Shown here piece after piece: positions 34,908 to 46,569 of a DNA stretch of 64,000 bases (the stretch's first letter is position 1; each line of letters begins with the position of its first letter). Under the pieces are notes generated by a model. The model ran no database searches and had not been told where the DNA came from. It saw nothing but the letters and a program-made list of their open reading frames with translations. The position numbers and the translations under genes are program-made. This DNA comes from Capitulum mitella (Eukaryota > Arthropoda > Thecostraca > Pollicipedomorpha > Pollicipedidae), in the NCBI GenBank assembly GCA_030062745.1, contig CP099846.1, positions 3,286,001 through 3,350,000 on the forward strand. The letters are read 5' to 3'.

Positions 34908-35015
34908 CTGGTAGTTGCCGAAGCCCATGTGGTCGCAGGAGCAGTCGCACACGCTCAGATGCTTCCTGATCTCGAGCGGCATTTCCTCCAGCGGTATGGG
35001 CACGTCGCCGTTCAT
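34908..35015 (-). CDS. Dipeptidase coding exon 1 (start codon, cytoplasmic tail)
   Basis: This exon encodes residues 1-36 and begins with the first ATG of the open frame (context GGCAATGA, with G at -3). It contains a cysteine cluster CDCSCDH at residues 23-29 and ends at NYQ. The donor is CAG|GTGAGG, phase 0, which fits the phase-0 acceptor of exon 2. No catalytic residue lies here; the segment precedes the membrane anchor by about 105 residues and is inferred to be cytoplasmic. I saw no stop in the eight codons before the ATG, so an upstream coding exon is not excluded. It lies about 23 kb from exon 2, so its assignment rests on phase, strand, a strong donor and the lack of a competing gene. 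It could instead be the 5' end of another gene. Confidence 0.7.
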
Positions 35016-35960
35016 TGCCGCCGCTGTTGGGTGGGCGCCGGGCCCGGGCAGCTGGCGGTGGCGCGTGCTACGGCATGGCGCTGTCAGTGCGACGGCACGT
35101 TCGGGAGCCCTGCGGAGGGAGATGGTGGAGGCGCTTTAGCTTGGGAGCCAGACCACTTGGCGAAGACTCCCAGCAATCTGTTTGTTCGTTTGGGGAAGAA
35201 ACAACTAGTTCATCCTCACTTCTGAGTTATTTCTGTTATGCTTCCAAAACGCCTCGGAAACCCCTGGTAACATGCATTATGGAGCGAACTCGTGCGAGTC
35301 CTGATTCGCGCTAAGTCAGTGGCTTTAGCATGCAGCAGGTTCGCAGTCCCTAAAAATCACAACGTTCCACGGCGATTAACAATTCCTCTCCCAAACCAAG
35401 CGTCCGACTAATGCGATGACCCCACTGGTGCGCTGTAGGCCAAACAACACACAAAAAAACCATCCGCAGCGCCGCGTCCCCTTGCCAGCGTCCTTCTCCC
35501 CGCTCGCAATGAGCGATGTGCTCCCAGACGGGAGGCGACAGCGCGTTCCCCAGGCCGCGACGCCCTCGACCGGAGAGGGAACATCGATTGGACTGGGAGA
35601 CCTCGACCGCGTCTCCGTCGCGCACGCCGTCTCCGTCTCCGCGGTCGGAGGACGCCGGCGCAGGGGCAGGAGACAGTCAGTTCAGATGGACGCGCCGGCG
35701 GCGGATTCCACTGCCTGCGCAAATAACGCTGGCAGCAGAGGCCGAAGCAATAGTCGCTTCAGGTAACTGCTGGGAAGTTGGCTGGTTCAATCAGGAAATG
35801 AGCCATTACGCCGCCTACATCCGTGTTACAGCGAGTCTGCGTGCAGGAGGTTCCCGTGGATTACATTTGTGTAATCTCCTGGTCTATGGTTACGTCGATA
35901 GTCTTCAGGACGGACAAGCAAGGCAAGTTCGCCGGTAATATCAGCAGGATGCAAACAATA
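35016..35960 (-). promoter_or_regulatory. Presumed 5' UTR/promoter region of the dipeptidase gene
   Basis: This is the sequence immediately upstream of the first ATG. It is GC-rich in two patches (35016-35130, 35480-35720) and has no other gene. I cannot place the transcription start; the assignment comes from position only. Confidence 0.35.
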
Positions 35961-36187
35961 AAGAGCTTAAGACTCTTTCAGAAACAGAATAGAATGGACT
36001 GAAACAGAGGTATCAAAAAAGAAGAAAGGAAATTGGAATAGATAGAAGACAAAACGGAGCAAAGTAGCGAGCGACGGGGGTGGCAAGAGGGGGAGAAGGG
36101 GGGTAAATAGAGACAGGGAGTCAGAAAGAGAGAAGGTGAGAGGGAGATAGAGAAAATGGGAGAGAGAGGAGAGAGAGGGAAGAGAGA

Positions 36188-36292
<105 letters not shown>

Positions 36293-37229
36293 AGACGGGA
36301 ACAGACAAAGCAAGACTGAAACATTATTCGCCGTGGAGCAATTTCAAGATTGAGAAAATTTTTGCCGAGGAACGTCCTCGCAGGCGTTATCTTCAGAGTG
36401 CCGGCGGGATTAAGTACCAACACCACTTCTCAGCAGGGCTCCCAGACGGCGCTTGGAAGCTTTTGATACCCTTCTGCCGGCGCGATTCTTCCGGTTTGAT
36501 ATTCTTGAGTCCAGTGACTGTCTGCGCTCGACTTACCTGTTGTATCCGATGGGATCTAAGGGACTCGGCAGATATTCACGTGAAAATTCCAGACTTCTCA
36601 AATGGTCGTCGAGTACTTGTACGTCCACCACGGGAAAGCAGGGTTTCGGAAAAGAAAATAAAACATCACACGACGCGCTTTCAGTCGCGCACGTTCTGCT
36701 CATGTCAGTTGTTTGAACTAGTGGGCCGGCTTCGGCCCAACAGCAAGTTATCGAAAGCTATTCGAAGCTACCGTAACCCATCTGCTCTAATGGGAATGAC
36801 CCGAGATTCATGCCAGTGGATCCATCCAATATGATTTTCTTTCCCGTGCTGCGTATGCTCTCTGCCTCTGGGAGAACTTTGTGTTTCACGATCCAGCCCT
36901 GTATGTCTAGATTTCTTCCATTGCCGAGATTTATCCCTCTTCTGAGATTCAACCATCGGTATTCGGGCTAGCCCTCCCCCCTCTCTCTCTGGGTCAGACA
37001 CTAGGCCAGTCCTCTTTTCGACTGGGCAATTCCTCTGCCACCTTGTCAGCTCTCTTTATGTTATTTAGAACATCTCTCCATGTACCAAGATCAGCCCTCT
37101 GTTCCACTTGGTCATCCCTCCCTGCCTCTGGATCGGCCCTCTGCCGCTGGGTCAGTCCTCACTCTCAATAGGCCAACCCTCTGTACCACTAGGTCATCCC
37201 TCCCTGCCCCTGGGTTGGCCTCTGCAACT

Positions 37230-37660
37230 GGGTTAGCCGTCCGTGGCCCAGCCTGTCCGCCGCCGTCTCGCCCTCCGTCGCTGCCGGTCGGACAACCCCG
37301 GGGGAGTGTGACGTCAGAGCGCCAGGCCTGGTCGGAGCCGGCTGTCGCGTCGCCTCGGGCGGTCTCATCAGCCCGGGACCGACCCGCCGACAGCCGCCCC
37401 CGCCCCGGCCTCCGTGACGTCACAGGCCGGGACGGTCGCGGCCCCAGGCGTGCTGTCCGCGGCGGCGGCGGCGGCGGCAGGACGCGGTGGGCCTCGGTGC
37501 TGCCTGGCGCGTTCGGAGGTGGGCGTCGGGTTCCGCGAGGCCGGCGGAAGGCCCGAACTCGGCCAAGTGGCTCGCTGGACCGGCTGGACCGGCTATACGG
37601 CCGGACCGGCTCGGCGGCTGAACCGGCTGGTCGGCTGGACCGGTTGGATGCGGCCATGCG
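37230..37660. promoter_or_regulatory. GC-rich block with two consensus CREs
   Basis: CpG-dense block about 2.2-2.6 kb upstream of the dipeptidase ATG. TGACGTCA occurs at 37309-37316 and 37415-37422, and a (GGC)n run is near 37455-37480. It could be a distal promoter or enhancer; this is inference. Confidence 0.35.
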
Positions 37661-37679
37661 CCCCGCAGGGTTGGTCTTT

Positions 37680-37985
37680 CACAGAACGGAACGCAGAATG
37701 GAGCAACACCACCTGCAGGCTGATCTGAGCGCAGATCGGAGCAGAGCCGTCAGTCTGCTGGGCTGAGCAGAGGTCGCAGCAACACCGTCCATACGCTGAT
37801 CTGAGCGGAGATGGGAACAGCGTCGTCTGTGGGCTGATGTGAGCAGAGATCGGAACAGCGCTGTCTGTAGGCTGCTGTGAGCAGAGATCGGAATGGTGCG
37901 GTCTGTAGACTGATAGAGCAGAGATCGGGGTACCACTGTCTATAAGCTGACTTGAACAGAAATCGCGACAAAGTTCTTCACCGGT
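37680..37985. repeat. ~39-bp minisatellite, about 8 diverged copies
   Basis: Units of the type GGCTGATGTGAGCAGAGATC followed by GGAACAGCGCTGTCTGTA; on the minus strand they show as 13-residue periods. The sequence is unlike the other two 39-bp arrays. Confidence 0.85.
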
Positions 37986-38471
37986 TAATGCAAGAAGCGA
38001 ACGGCTTCCATCTCCGACTTGAAATGCTGCGCCCACACCCACTTGAGAGCCGCTGACGTGAGAATTACGGCAAAGTGCAGCTGCGAATGAAAGTCTGGGG
38101 TTGGAAATCCAGCTCATATATGTAAGAACACGATGGAAGAATACACGAACCGCAGAAGTGACGTCATCAGTAGGACTAAAGTTTGGCAGTCCAGTTATGT
38201 ACCATCACGGCACAGAAATATTCTAGAATCAGCAACGACGTTTGTAACAAACGTGGTCATCGTGTTCCTGAAATAGCTCGAAAACGTTTTCCGAGTCGTA
38301 GACTTGAATAAGCCCGCTTTATCTTACGTGACGTCATACAAACTCACGTGCGTCATGTGCGTCATGTACGTCAGTCGGCATCTGCATTGCAGCTATATAT
38401 CTTTTCCGTTGTCAGCAGGGAAACTTGGATACATAGGCCAGCAGAGGAAGCACGTTTTACAACACGTTTTA

Positions 38472-38499
38472 CAGTCTTGTCACGAAAGTGACAAGACTG
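38472..38499. repeat. Perfect 12-bp hairpin with GAAA loop
   Basis: CAGTCTTGTCAC, loop GAAA, GTGACAAGACTG. If transcribed it would form a stable stem capped by a GNRA tetraloop. I see no surrounding gene. Confidence 0.85.
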
Positions 38500-40044
38500 A
38501 GAACTCTGTAGGATAAGGCACAGAGTGAACACAAGCGTCACATGTCCAAGCACTGGTATTGGTCCTTCACGTTACGACCTGTCAAAGACTGGAAACTGTG
38601 CGATTCCGTAATGGTATTTCATTCAGATATTCATTGATGTAATTTTTTTGTTTGAGTGCATTACCGATACGATTTAGTGTATGAAAGAGCCGAAGGCGAT
38701 TTCTTAAACCGAATCTTTAGTGTTACCAATGCTTGAAACGATTTAGTGCGTGGCCGTCCTGCGAAGAAGTTTTTTAACATATGGTGACAATCTATTATTT
38801 CTGATTGCAATTAACCCATAGGACATTTCCATGCAGCAAACTTGGCACGAAGTTTTCCTTCATGTTTTTCTCTTGGACGTTTACTTCCCAATGTATGCGA
38901 AAAATGCGGCGCGAAATAAAAGACGTAACGTTGCACAGCAGTTTGGAACTTCCTGCATTTACTATAAACATGATGCTTTACAAACAATTTTCGTGTAGAC
39001 TTAAAAATGCGCTTATATTCGTCATACCTAATTACATCACACGAAATGAAGGGCAAAGCTCCATTACACACATGACAAATAATTTTGAATGTAACCGAAA
39101 TATAATAATTTGAAAAGGTATCAGAACCCGAGTCTGATGTCAATAATGAGCACGATGGCAAAACCTGTGAGTTTACTCGGGTACTGCATTACTCGGGTAC
39201 TCAAACATACAGAAAACAACTTCTTGCACTTTGCCAGCTAAACTCCATGTCCTAAATCTAGGTCATTTGCACAGTTTCTGGCAGCTCGTTACGTTCGAGA
39301 CGCAAACCATATTAATTATCTCGATTCAGAATATTCCGTTTTCTTGGCACCGTGCAAGAATATATATATTCTTAGACTCTATTCTTTACGGCAAATAATT
39401 ACACCCAAAGATGTGTCATGATCAACGCACGTGACTACCTAGACAAAAAAGAAAATTTCACAAGTTCAGCGAATCAGCGAATGACTACATGTATGACCTC
39501 CTACGTATGAAATAAATTTAACGTATGGTGGGCTTTAATTGACCTGTTAAAATACTGCTCAACTTAAGCACATGATCAAAGGCAAAACAATTCTCTGGCA
39601 TGTACTAATACTTTTTTCTGGCCACATGTCAGTAACGGAGTCGTTTTATGTTGAAAAAGCCCACATGTTTCGGCATGAATTAAAAAGGCGAAGGCATGTC
39701 AATGCCAAAAATCTATGGGCTGTTGACAACATCAAGCGACCTTCTCCCGAAGGGTATTCCAAGAGAATTCCATCAAGATCCGGGAACGTTCATATGGCAA
39801 GATCTTGAATCTCCATTTCAAAATAACATATGTAGACAACGCTGCCTTTTTGGTCATCCCAATATGACTCATGGATTACAGGCGGCATATCACAGACGAA
39901 ATGATTGGACTAAAAAACTACATGCTTATTTTACCACATAATGAGAGCAGTGGTGAAATTCCTAGTCGGCAGGAACTACGCAGTGCCGCTCCCGGGGTTG
40001 AGAGCAATGTGTGGGCCTTAGTTTTTCTTTGCAGTTAACAAGGA

Positions 40045-40196
40045 TCAGAGGCGCAGCCGAGGGGACCCGGCCTCTTCCCCTCCCCCTTAGGCCCGCATAT
40101 TTGTGGAAACTATTGCACATCGTCTTCCCGGCAGGTCATTTTCGTATGATTTGGCTCACACTGAGCTCCCCCCTTGAATCCTGGCTGCGCCCCTGA
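40045..40196. mobile_element. Short MITE-like element, ~150 bp
   Basis: The left end TCAGAGGCGCAGCC and the right end in reverse TCAGGGGCGCAGCC match at 13 of 14 bases. This TCAGGGGCGCAGCC-type terminus is common in animal MITEs. I could not define a clear target duplication. There is no coding capacity. Confidence 0.55.
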
Positions 40197-43100
40197 GGAA
40201 GACCGATATGCCAGGGGCATGGCTACTCACAACCCAGTCCAGCGCCCCCCCCCCCCCTCATTCCTTTCTGAACAGGTAGGATCTATAACTGATACCTTTG
40301 CAGTATGCTTACCAAATTTGACTGTACAGATGGTTTCGCATCCCGCCATGGCGTGGCGGACAGGAAGCAGGACAACACAATCCGGCATCGCAGGCGCCGA
40401 GTTTCGGTTCCAGAACGGGCAACAATTTCACGCACGAGATCGAAAGTGTCAGCCGGTCACGGTGCGGCTATGTCATGGAGTTGCACAGCACCGCAAACAT
40501 CCTCCAGCGTCATTTGGTTCGACACCTCGGGCAAAATTACTCCGAATTTTGGCAGCAACCTCGGGTTACCCAGCTCGGATCTCAACCACATTTCAGCACG
40601 TTCGGGCCACATTTATGACAGGTGCATTGGTCGTGTTTGCAGACAGCGTCCGTCAAACAGCCGTGCTAACTCGAATTCAAAATGCGGAGAGCAGGTGAGA
40701 GGAAAGCGCAATTCTGCAATCACCCAGCCGTCAGTAACACGACGATCCGATTATCTCGCTGCTGTCTGCTGCGACGCGGACAGCTTATTACGCTGATTCG
40801 CAGTTGGCTGGGTGGAGCTCAGAGCTGGCCGCGAAGAGAGCCCAGACGGAGAAAATGATGGGTAAGCCTTTTAGGCCCCGTCTCCAGGCATGTCAGTGTC
40901 GAGACGTCTGAAGTTCTACCTGCTCTCCGAGCAAAATGTGCAACGACAACGGGCGGGTGGAAAAATCCGCTGGCCTGTCGCTTTTCGGGCATAAACCAAG
41001 CCTGGCCAAAGAAGCCAATGTGGAAAATGCTAGAATACTCCAATGGTGGGATTGCGTGGCTTGAATTCGTGGCACTCCTGCTTCGCTTCCAGGTTTAACT
41101 GCTTACCCAATGATCTTATTGCAGTAATAATAAAAAGACTACATCAGAAACAACAAAACAGATGCCACACGCATTTCATTCCATTACATTACATTCCACA
41201 ATTTCCAGCGTCCGTTCCACTCTTCTCTGGAGACTGATTGTCTCTTTGACAGCCGGAGACAACACTGCGTCTCGGCAGAGAAACTGGGATTTCTCTGTAT
41301 CGCAGTCTCAGAGCCCTCGGCGTACCAGAAATAGCCAGTACTTTGGGAACTTCGCGAGGCCAGTCAGCGGCCGGCCCGTCCGCGGTGTGCGTTCGGAAGA
41401 CGAGACGCCCGTAAAGCCGCTATTAGGATTCCCGCGCCGACCATAGCACGACGTTACCGGACAACGAGCTGGTCCGTCTCGGACAATTTGTAGCAATTAC
41501 GGCAAACCGGACCGTGAAAGCCCGACTGGCCGGCAAATTTCCTCTTCGGAGTTCTGAAGGAATGAGGAAAATTGCTGTCATTAAAAATGGATGCAATGCA
41601 AGCTTCAGACTGCGCGTTGTGTTCTAACGGAAGCACCAATGGCAGTCGCCGTTCATACGCTTCAGGCACCATTCGAATTACGACATAGCGATGTTAAATA
41701 GTTGATGTGTTCATGTTTTTGAGCATTAGCAAAAAAAGGAAAGAAAATGAAAGATGAGGACAGATGAAATATCAATCTTGCAAACTATTTTCGTCTAAGC
41801 ACACAGCCGATAAATGTAGTCATACGAGTTTTCGGTGTGAAGGTAGCAACTTCGTAAGCGTGTCGGTCGCTGGGGAAACAGGCTGCAAACAACTTTTGCA
41901 ATAACTCACCCCTACAGGGGCAGACCCACTGTAATGCAAAGACCTGCGCAATGCGCCTCCGGACACTTGGCAGCGGATCCTGTCTGCCAACTTATGTAGC
42001 GCACGTTGCTGCTGGCGCTTGTTGCCCCAGAACGTGAGCTGTACGCAACGTTTAAGCGACCTTTGCAGAACTTTTGGACGTCAAGTCAAACATTCAGTAA
42101 TTTCCAAAACGTGATGTTTTTTTGGGATGTGACCATAGCAAAGTCACGTTGTCAAAATATCACGCGTTTGGCGACGACTTGGTTGAGGGTCAATGAGGGC
42201 AAACGCATGTTTGTTGACCCTTACAAAGAATCGCGGGTTCATGCATTTTGGCATCTTTTCCTAGCGTGCTATGAAAGTTGGCTTCATCCCACCAGCTGGC
42301 CAGTGCAGCTGTTTGGTTGCCTGATCAAGAAAAACCGGCTAGCCCCACCGCCCCCCCCCCCCCACCACCCAAAAAAAGCCGATTAGAGTCGGGTTCGAAC
42401 CGGACCCATCCCATCCTCGTTCAACAAACAAAAAGTCGAAATCTTATACAAGCTTGCTCGCCGCCTCGCGCCCCCCCCCCCTCTTCCCCCCTCCCGTTAA
42501 AATCGGATTCAACGTTCTGACGATGTCATTGTTTTTATTGGAGCGAATTGTACCCGTCAGCTTTTGCATAAACTCATCGCCGGAGCAGCATCGTTGATCA
42601 CTGCCGATCGCATCGATTTGCTGGGACCAGGCGTTATGAACTACAGTCAATATAGTGGCCAGATTCCTCGGCCGTCCAGTGCTGGTCGTTTGTCAGTCGG
42701 GCGGTCTGGGGGCATCCTGAATGCGTATCGCGGTCTCCGCCGCGAACTTAGCTCGCGCCAGGGCCGGTTTTAAATGGGTCCGAGAAACTTTCCGGAAATT
42801 AACATATCCACCAGCCAGCTAGCCAGAAATATGAAGAATCTGACACGTTTTCCCATTTTCGTCGCTTTGGACGACGTAAAGGTAAAGTCAACTCCTGTGC
42901 GGACCTCAGCGGTCAAAACGACATTCCTCTGAGCTCTATGCAAGAGGAATGCAGATTTCCCAGGTCATGAACTCATAAATCAGCCGAACAACCCATGACG
43001 GGGTCGTTTTTGCCTAGTGGAATAGACTGCTTGACTCTTAGTTCCGGTTTTCGACTCACTGACGCGACAGTCCAATTCGCCAGCCTCTATCTTCCTTGCC

Positions 43101-43720
43101 TAGGGTCAAGACATAAGCTGATGGCAATGCAGAACATAGGCAAACCAGGGTGTAGTGAAAGTCAGGTAGGTAAGTAGAAATGAAATGCCGGCTGTAAGCA
43201 CTTACAAAGCTTAAACGAAAAAGATGTCGGAATTTTTCCCTGCCTGCCCTTCAAACCGTGAATGTAATTTCTTTTGTTTCGGAGATTTTACTTCATCTTT
43301 GACGCCACTGTGGACATCAATGCCACTTTTTAAGCCTCCGAGGGAAGGTCTTGGATATTTGCATATCAGGCTTAGTCTTCAGTTCTTCAGATCGATGAAG
43401 GTAGAACATTGTACACCAGTAACTCGCAGAAAACGACGTTCCAGAAGACAACAGTGAGGAAAACAATTCAGTCCTTGCCGGGAAGCTGTGTGTTCCCGTC
43501 GTCCCGCGCTGCGACAGCTGACAGGCGAGCACCACTCCGGAAATCAGGTCAGGTCAGCACGGACCGGAGCGAGCACCAGCTGAAGCCTACCTAACAAGGC
43601 GATCAAAAACGTCACACGTGGCCGTCTTGAAAGTTGAGACTGAAGCAGTTGCACGTGCATGCGAACTTTCAACGAACTCCGAACAAACCCACTAGTCTAT
43701 ATTAGTCACTACAGTGCACA
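40197..43720. other. Upstream region: no gene seen
   Basis: Mixed sequence with poly-C tracts (40244-40258, 42351-42363, 42470-42482). The plus-strand frames at 40174-40698 and 40305-40796 overlap each other in different frames and show no motifs. Confidence 0.45.
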
Positions 43721-43724
43721 CTGC

Positions 43725-43965
43725 TCACACTTCATGGAAAGTTATTGCTCCCGTCAGAGTTACTTGTTGCTCACTTCATGAGCGTTTACTGCCCACTTAA
43801 TGACCACTTGCTGCTCATTTCATAATCACTTGCTGCTCACTTTGCGGTCGCTTCAAGTCATTTATTGGTCGAGCCTCACTGTCATCTACTGATAATGGTC
43901 ACTTGATGACACTCCATGGCCAAGTCCTGTTTACGCCATAGCCACACTTACTGCTCACTTCATCA
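43725..43965. repeat. Degenerate ~28-bp tandem repeat (TGCTCACTTCATGA)
   Basis: TTGCTGCTCACTTCATGAGC-like words recur about eight times with many changes. Confidence 0.65.
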
Positions 43966-44929
43966 TCGCGCCTCGCGAGAACCGCTGCCGGCCATGACTG
44001 ATGCAGCTGTGATGGCTCGCACTCACGCCTGTTTGCAGTAGCGGACACGATGGGTTTCCTCAGACCGGCGGTCCGACAGCCCGGCAGGCGGCAGATCCAG
44101 AGACGCTACAGCGGCGGATCCCGATCGACGCCGCACGTGCGACGCATGGCGCCTGGTCCGAGAAGGCCTACGCAGGTTCATTGGGTTCTGCAGAGTCTAG
44201 CTGCTCTGCCCATGCCCCATATCGGACAGCACACCTGAGCCTGCAGACTGGAGAAGACCTCGACGACCCCGAAGTGACAGACTAGAGCAGTGAAGATGGC
44301 AGGATGCGGAGGCTGCGGCTTAAGCAGACTATTGATCACATAGTCTCGGCTAGGCCCATAGACTGGGCAGAGGAAACATATATAGATGGGATGTCAGGGA
44401 CTTCGCGGCGTCCCCCAGTGCGGCTCCAAGTCGGAGATGCGGCCCAGTCAACGCCGGCTCGACGTTAAGTCGGTACCGAAGTCCAGACTTTATTGGGCTT
44501 TTCCATCGTTAAAATTTATTGCCGTCCATTGTAGGGCACCGGGAACAAATGCAGTCCCGGCAGATTTGTAGCTTAGGCAACTCGAAACTGGTGTACTGCA
44601 CAATGCCATCAACAGCTGAACGGCGTCAACCTCGGTTCAACGAACGTTCTATCATCTCACAAATATGAGAGCGCATCTGAATTCTTACCGTTCACAACGG
44701 AATCAATGGCGTTGTCAAAAAGGATTAGCAGAACGATGTAACGCTGACAAACAAGTTTCGAAACAAAGCAGATCTACTCGACATTCAACAGCGCCCTCTG
44801 ACCAAAATATCCGGGCACGAACGATAACTTTTGGAACGCAGGGCATCAATAAGTCTGCTCCATTAGCCACCGGCGCCCATGAAGAAGGACCCCACAAGGG
44901 CGCCGACCGCTCCGAGCCTCACACGCCCC

Positions 44930-45560
44930 GGCGCCCGTCGCAGCCCTAATGCGCATCAGTCCGGCGGAAAACACGGGCCCACGTGAGCGGAATCGATGGC
45001 GTTTTGTCCCGCGACGAATGTTAAAGTGATGCTTGGGGCGGGACCTGCCCCCGCCTCCCCCTCCAGGTCCGGCCTCGGGCCGTCGACGGATGCCTTCCGG
45101 CCTCTCCACTCGACTGGCGCCGTTTTGCCGGTGCCACGATCGATGGCACGACGCAGGCGCGTGGCACGCACACCTTCGCCGCGGGCGGAGAGCGCCTGAC
45201 TGATCCCCGCTCGAGGTCCTCCCGCCGGCGGTCAGCAGTGCCTCCGTCCTCAAAGTGCGGCCGGTTTGGCTAAGTTCGACAGCGCGTCCCCTGGTGTCCG
45301 TCCTGGCGACGCCCGTGCCTCGCGGCGGGGGGGGGGGGGGTCATCAGTCTCGGAAGCGAGTCGCCGGCGGCCTGGAGCTCCGCCGCCGGCAGTTCCAGCC
45401 CACCTCTGCCCTGAGCGCAGCGGTCGTGACCCAGTTGGGCGGGATTCCGGGTACCGGCGGGGACCGGGGTCCCGGTGGGGACCCGGGACCCCCGACCGGC
45501 GGCAGCCACCGCGTGGCAGACTCGTGGCGCGTGTGCCTGAGTGGTGTACGTCGGCGAGCG
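44930..45560. promoter_or_regulatory. GC-rich CpG-dense block
   Basis: Very GC-rich with a G11-12 tract near 45327. Open frames occur in every frame on both strands and are Arg/Pro/Gly-rich, which is compositional and not coding. It may be a CpG island of an unseen gene. Confidence 0.3.
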
Positions 45561-46336
45561 TACCACGGGCGCGTCCCCCGTCGTTGGCACGTACACCATC
45601 GCATCCCTGCGCCGCTGGCGAAAGCACTGCGATGGGGGGCTGTTGACCCACGTTCGAAATACGCCAGCAGTGTGATGATGGCACCGAACGACGTGCATTG
45701 TACTCACCACGGGAGACCATTTTTAACCCTGTTTGGGGACGATGACATGAAATCGAACTGGTTGCGAGCATACCGTAAGAGCAGTGTAGTGGACTGAGTT
45801 ATCCAAAATGCAGGATAGTCCAAGATATACCGAGACCAAGAAAGGACAAAATTTATGATGACTAGTCTATGTGCATGCTCTAAGTAAAATAGCATGCAAA
45901 GCCGTTCACGCGATCCCTGTCCAGTAGAAATGTTTCGATTTTGGGACGATTTTAGAACTGGTTCGATGCAGCCACGACGCGTTTGAATTCGACCTCATAT
46001 AACCTATTCCAGCACGAAAGTGCAATGCATCCCATCTATTGAGTTTATCACGCACATAGTATCCAGACCAGCGTTGACGTGATTAAGTCAGTCGTCCCGG
46101 ACAAAACGTGTTACAATTAGTGAGCAAATCCGGTTGAATGTCCCTTTTGCCAGCACCACTAAGAGCTGTCATAGCTTTGTTACACTGCTCAAACCCGACA
46201 GGCGTACTGCAGAGCATAATCTCTCCCGAGTAGCTTGTTTTGACGCCGTCCTTCCTGCATTCGCATACGCCTGTTTGAAAAACAGCAGCTCAGAACTTCG
46301 CAACATGAAATAGCCCTATCTGAAACCAAATGATTT

Positions 46337-46567
46337 TTAAAAAGAGGACTATTCAGCCAGCGAAGGAAACACCTTGCCTCTTTCAGGACACCATTATCGC
46401 TGTGTCGTTTTTATTACACGCACAAGGCATCTTTATCCGCTAATCAACTCTGTTAAAAAGAGGACTATTCAGCCAGCGAAGGAAACACCTTGCCTCTTTC
46501 AGGACACCATTATCGCTGTGTCGTTTTTATTACACGCACAAGGCATCTTTATCCGCTAATCAACTCT
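46337..46567. repeat. Perfect 116-bp tandem duplication
   Basis: Positions 46337-46451 and 46453-46567 are identical as far as I can read (period 116), beginning TTAAAAAGAGGACTATTCAG and ending CTAATCAACTCT. The lack of divergence implies a recent event or an assembly artefact. Confidence 0.95.
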
Positions 46568-46569
46568 CT

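Larger units (their letters stand above)
2854..35015 (-). other. Membrane dipeptidase gene (M19 / renal dipeptidase family), 5' eight coding exons; 3' part outside window
   Basis: Eight minus-strand exons join through GT-AG junctions with phases 0,1,2,0,1,2,0 into one 1278-base open frame (426 residues). Proteins of this family hydrolyse dipeptides and some beta-lactams at a two-zinc centre, usually on the cell surface. Visible ligands are H198 and D200 (HND), E311 (GLEGGHS), H384 (DLSHVS) and H405 (FSHSS). The spacings of 73 between E and H and 21 between the two H match human DPEP1 as I know it. Cysteines C257 and C340 are placed like the conserved disulfide pair. Unlike mammalian GPI-anchored DPEP1, which has a cleaved signal peptide, this protein starts with a long cytoplasmic tail and a signal anchor, so a type II topology is inferred. 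Intron sizes from 5' to 3' are about 22.9, 2.2, 1.1, 0.85, 2.2, 0.7 and 0.9 kb. Exons for the C-terminal half must lie left of position 1. Confidence 0.93.

Noticed and set aside
37080-37766. 228-codon plus-strand frame
   Set aside because: Pro/Arg/Gly-rich translation of a GC block, with an equally long frame on the opposite strand and no domain.
42385-42410. Box-B-like GGGTTCGAACC
   Set aside because: There is no matching box A or cloverleaf upstream, so not a tRNA gene.
45250-45800. Overlapping long frames on both strands
   Set aside because: All frames are open because GC-rich DNA lacks stop codons. Nothing favours one frame.
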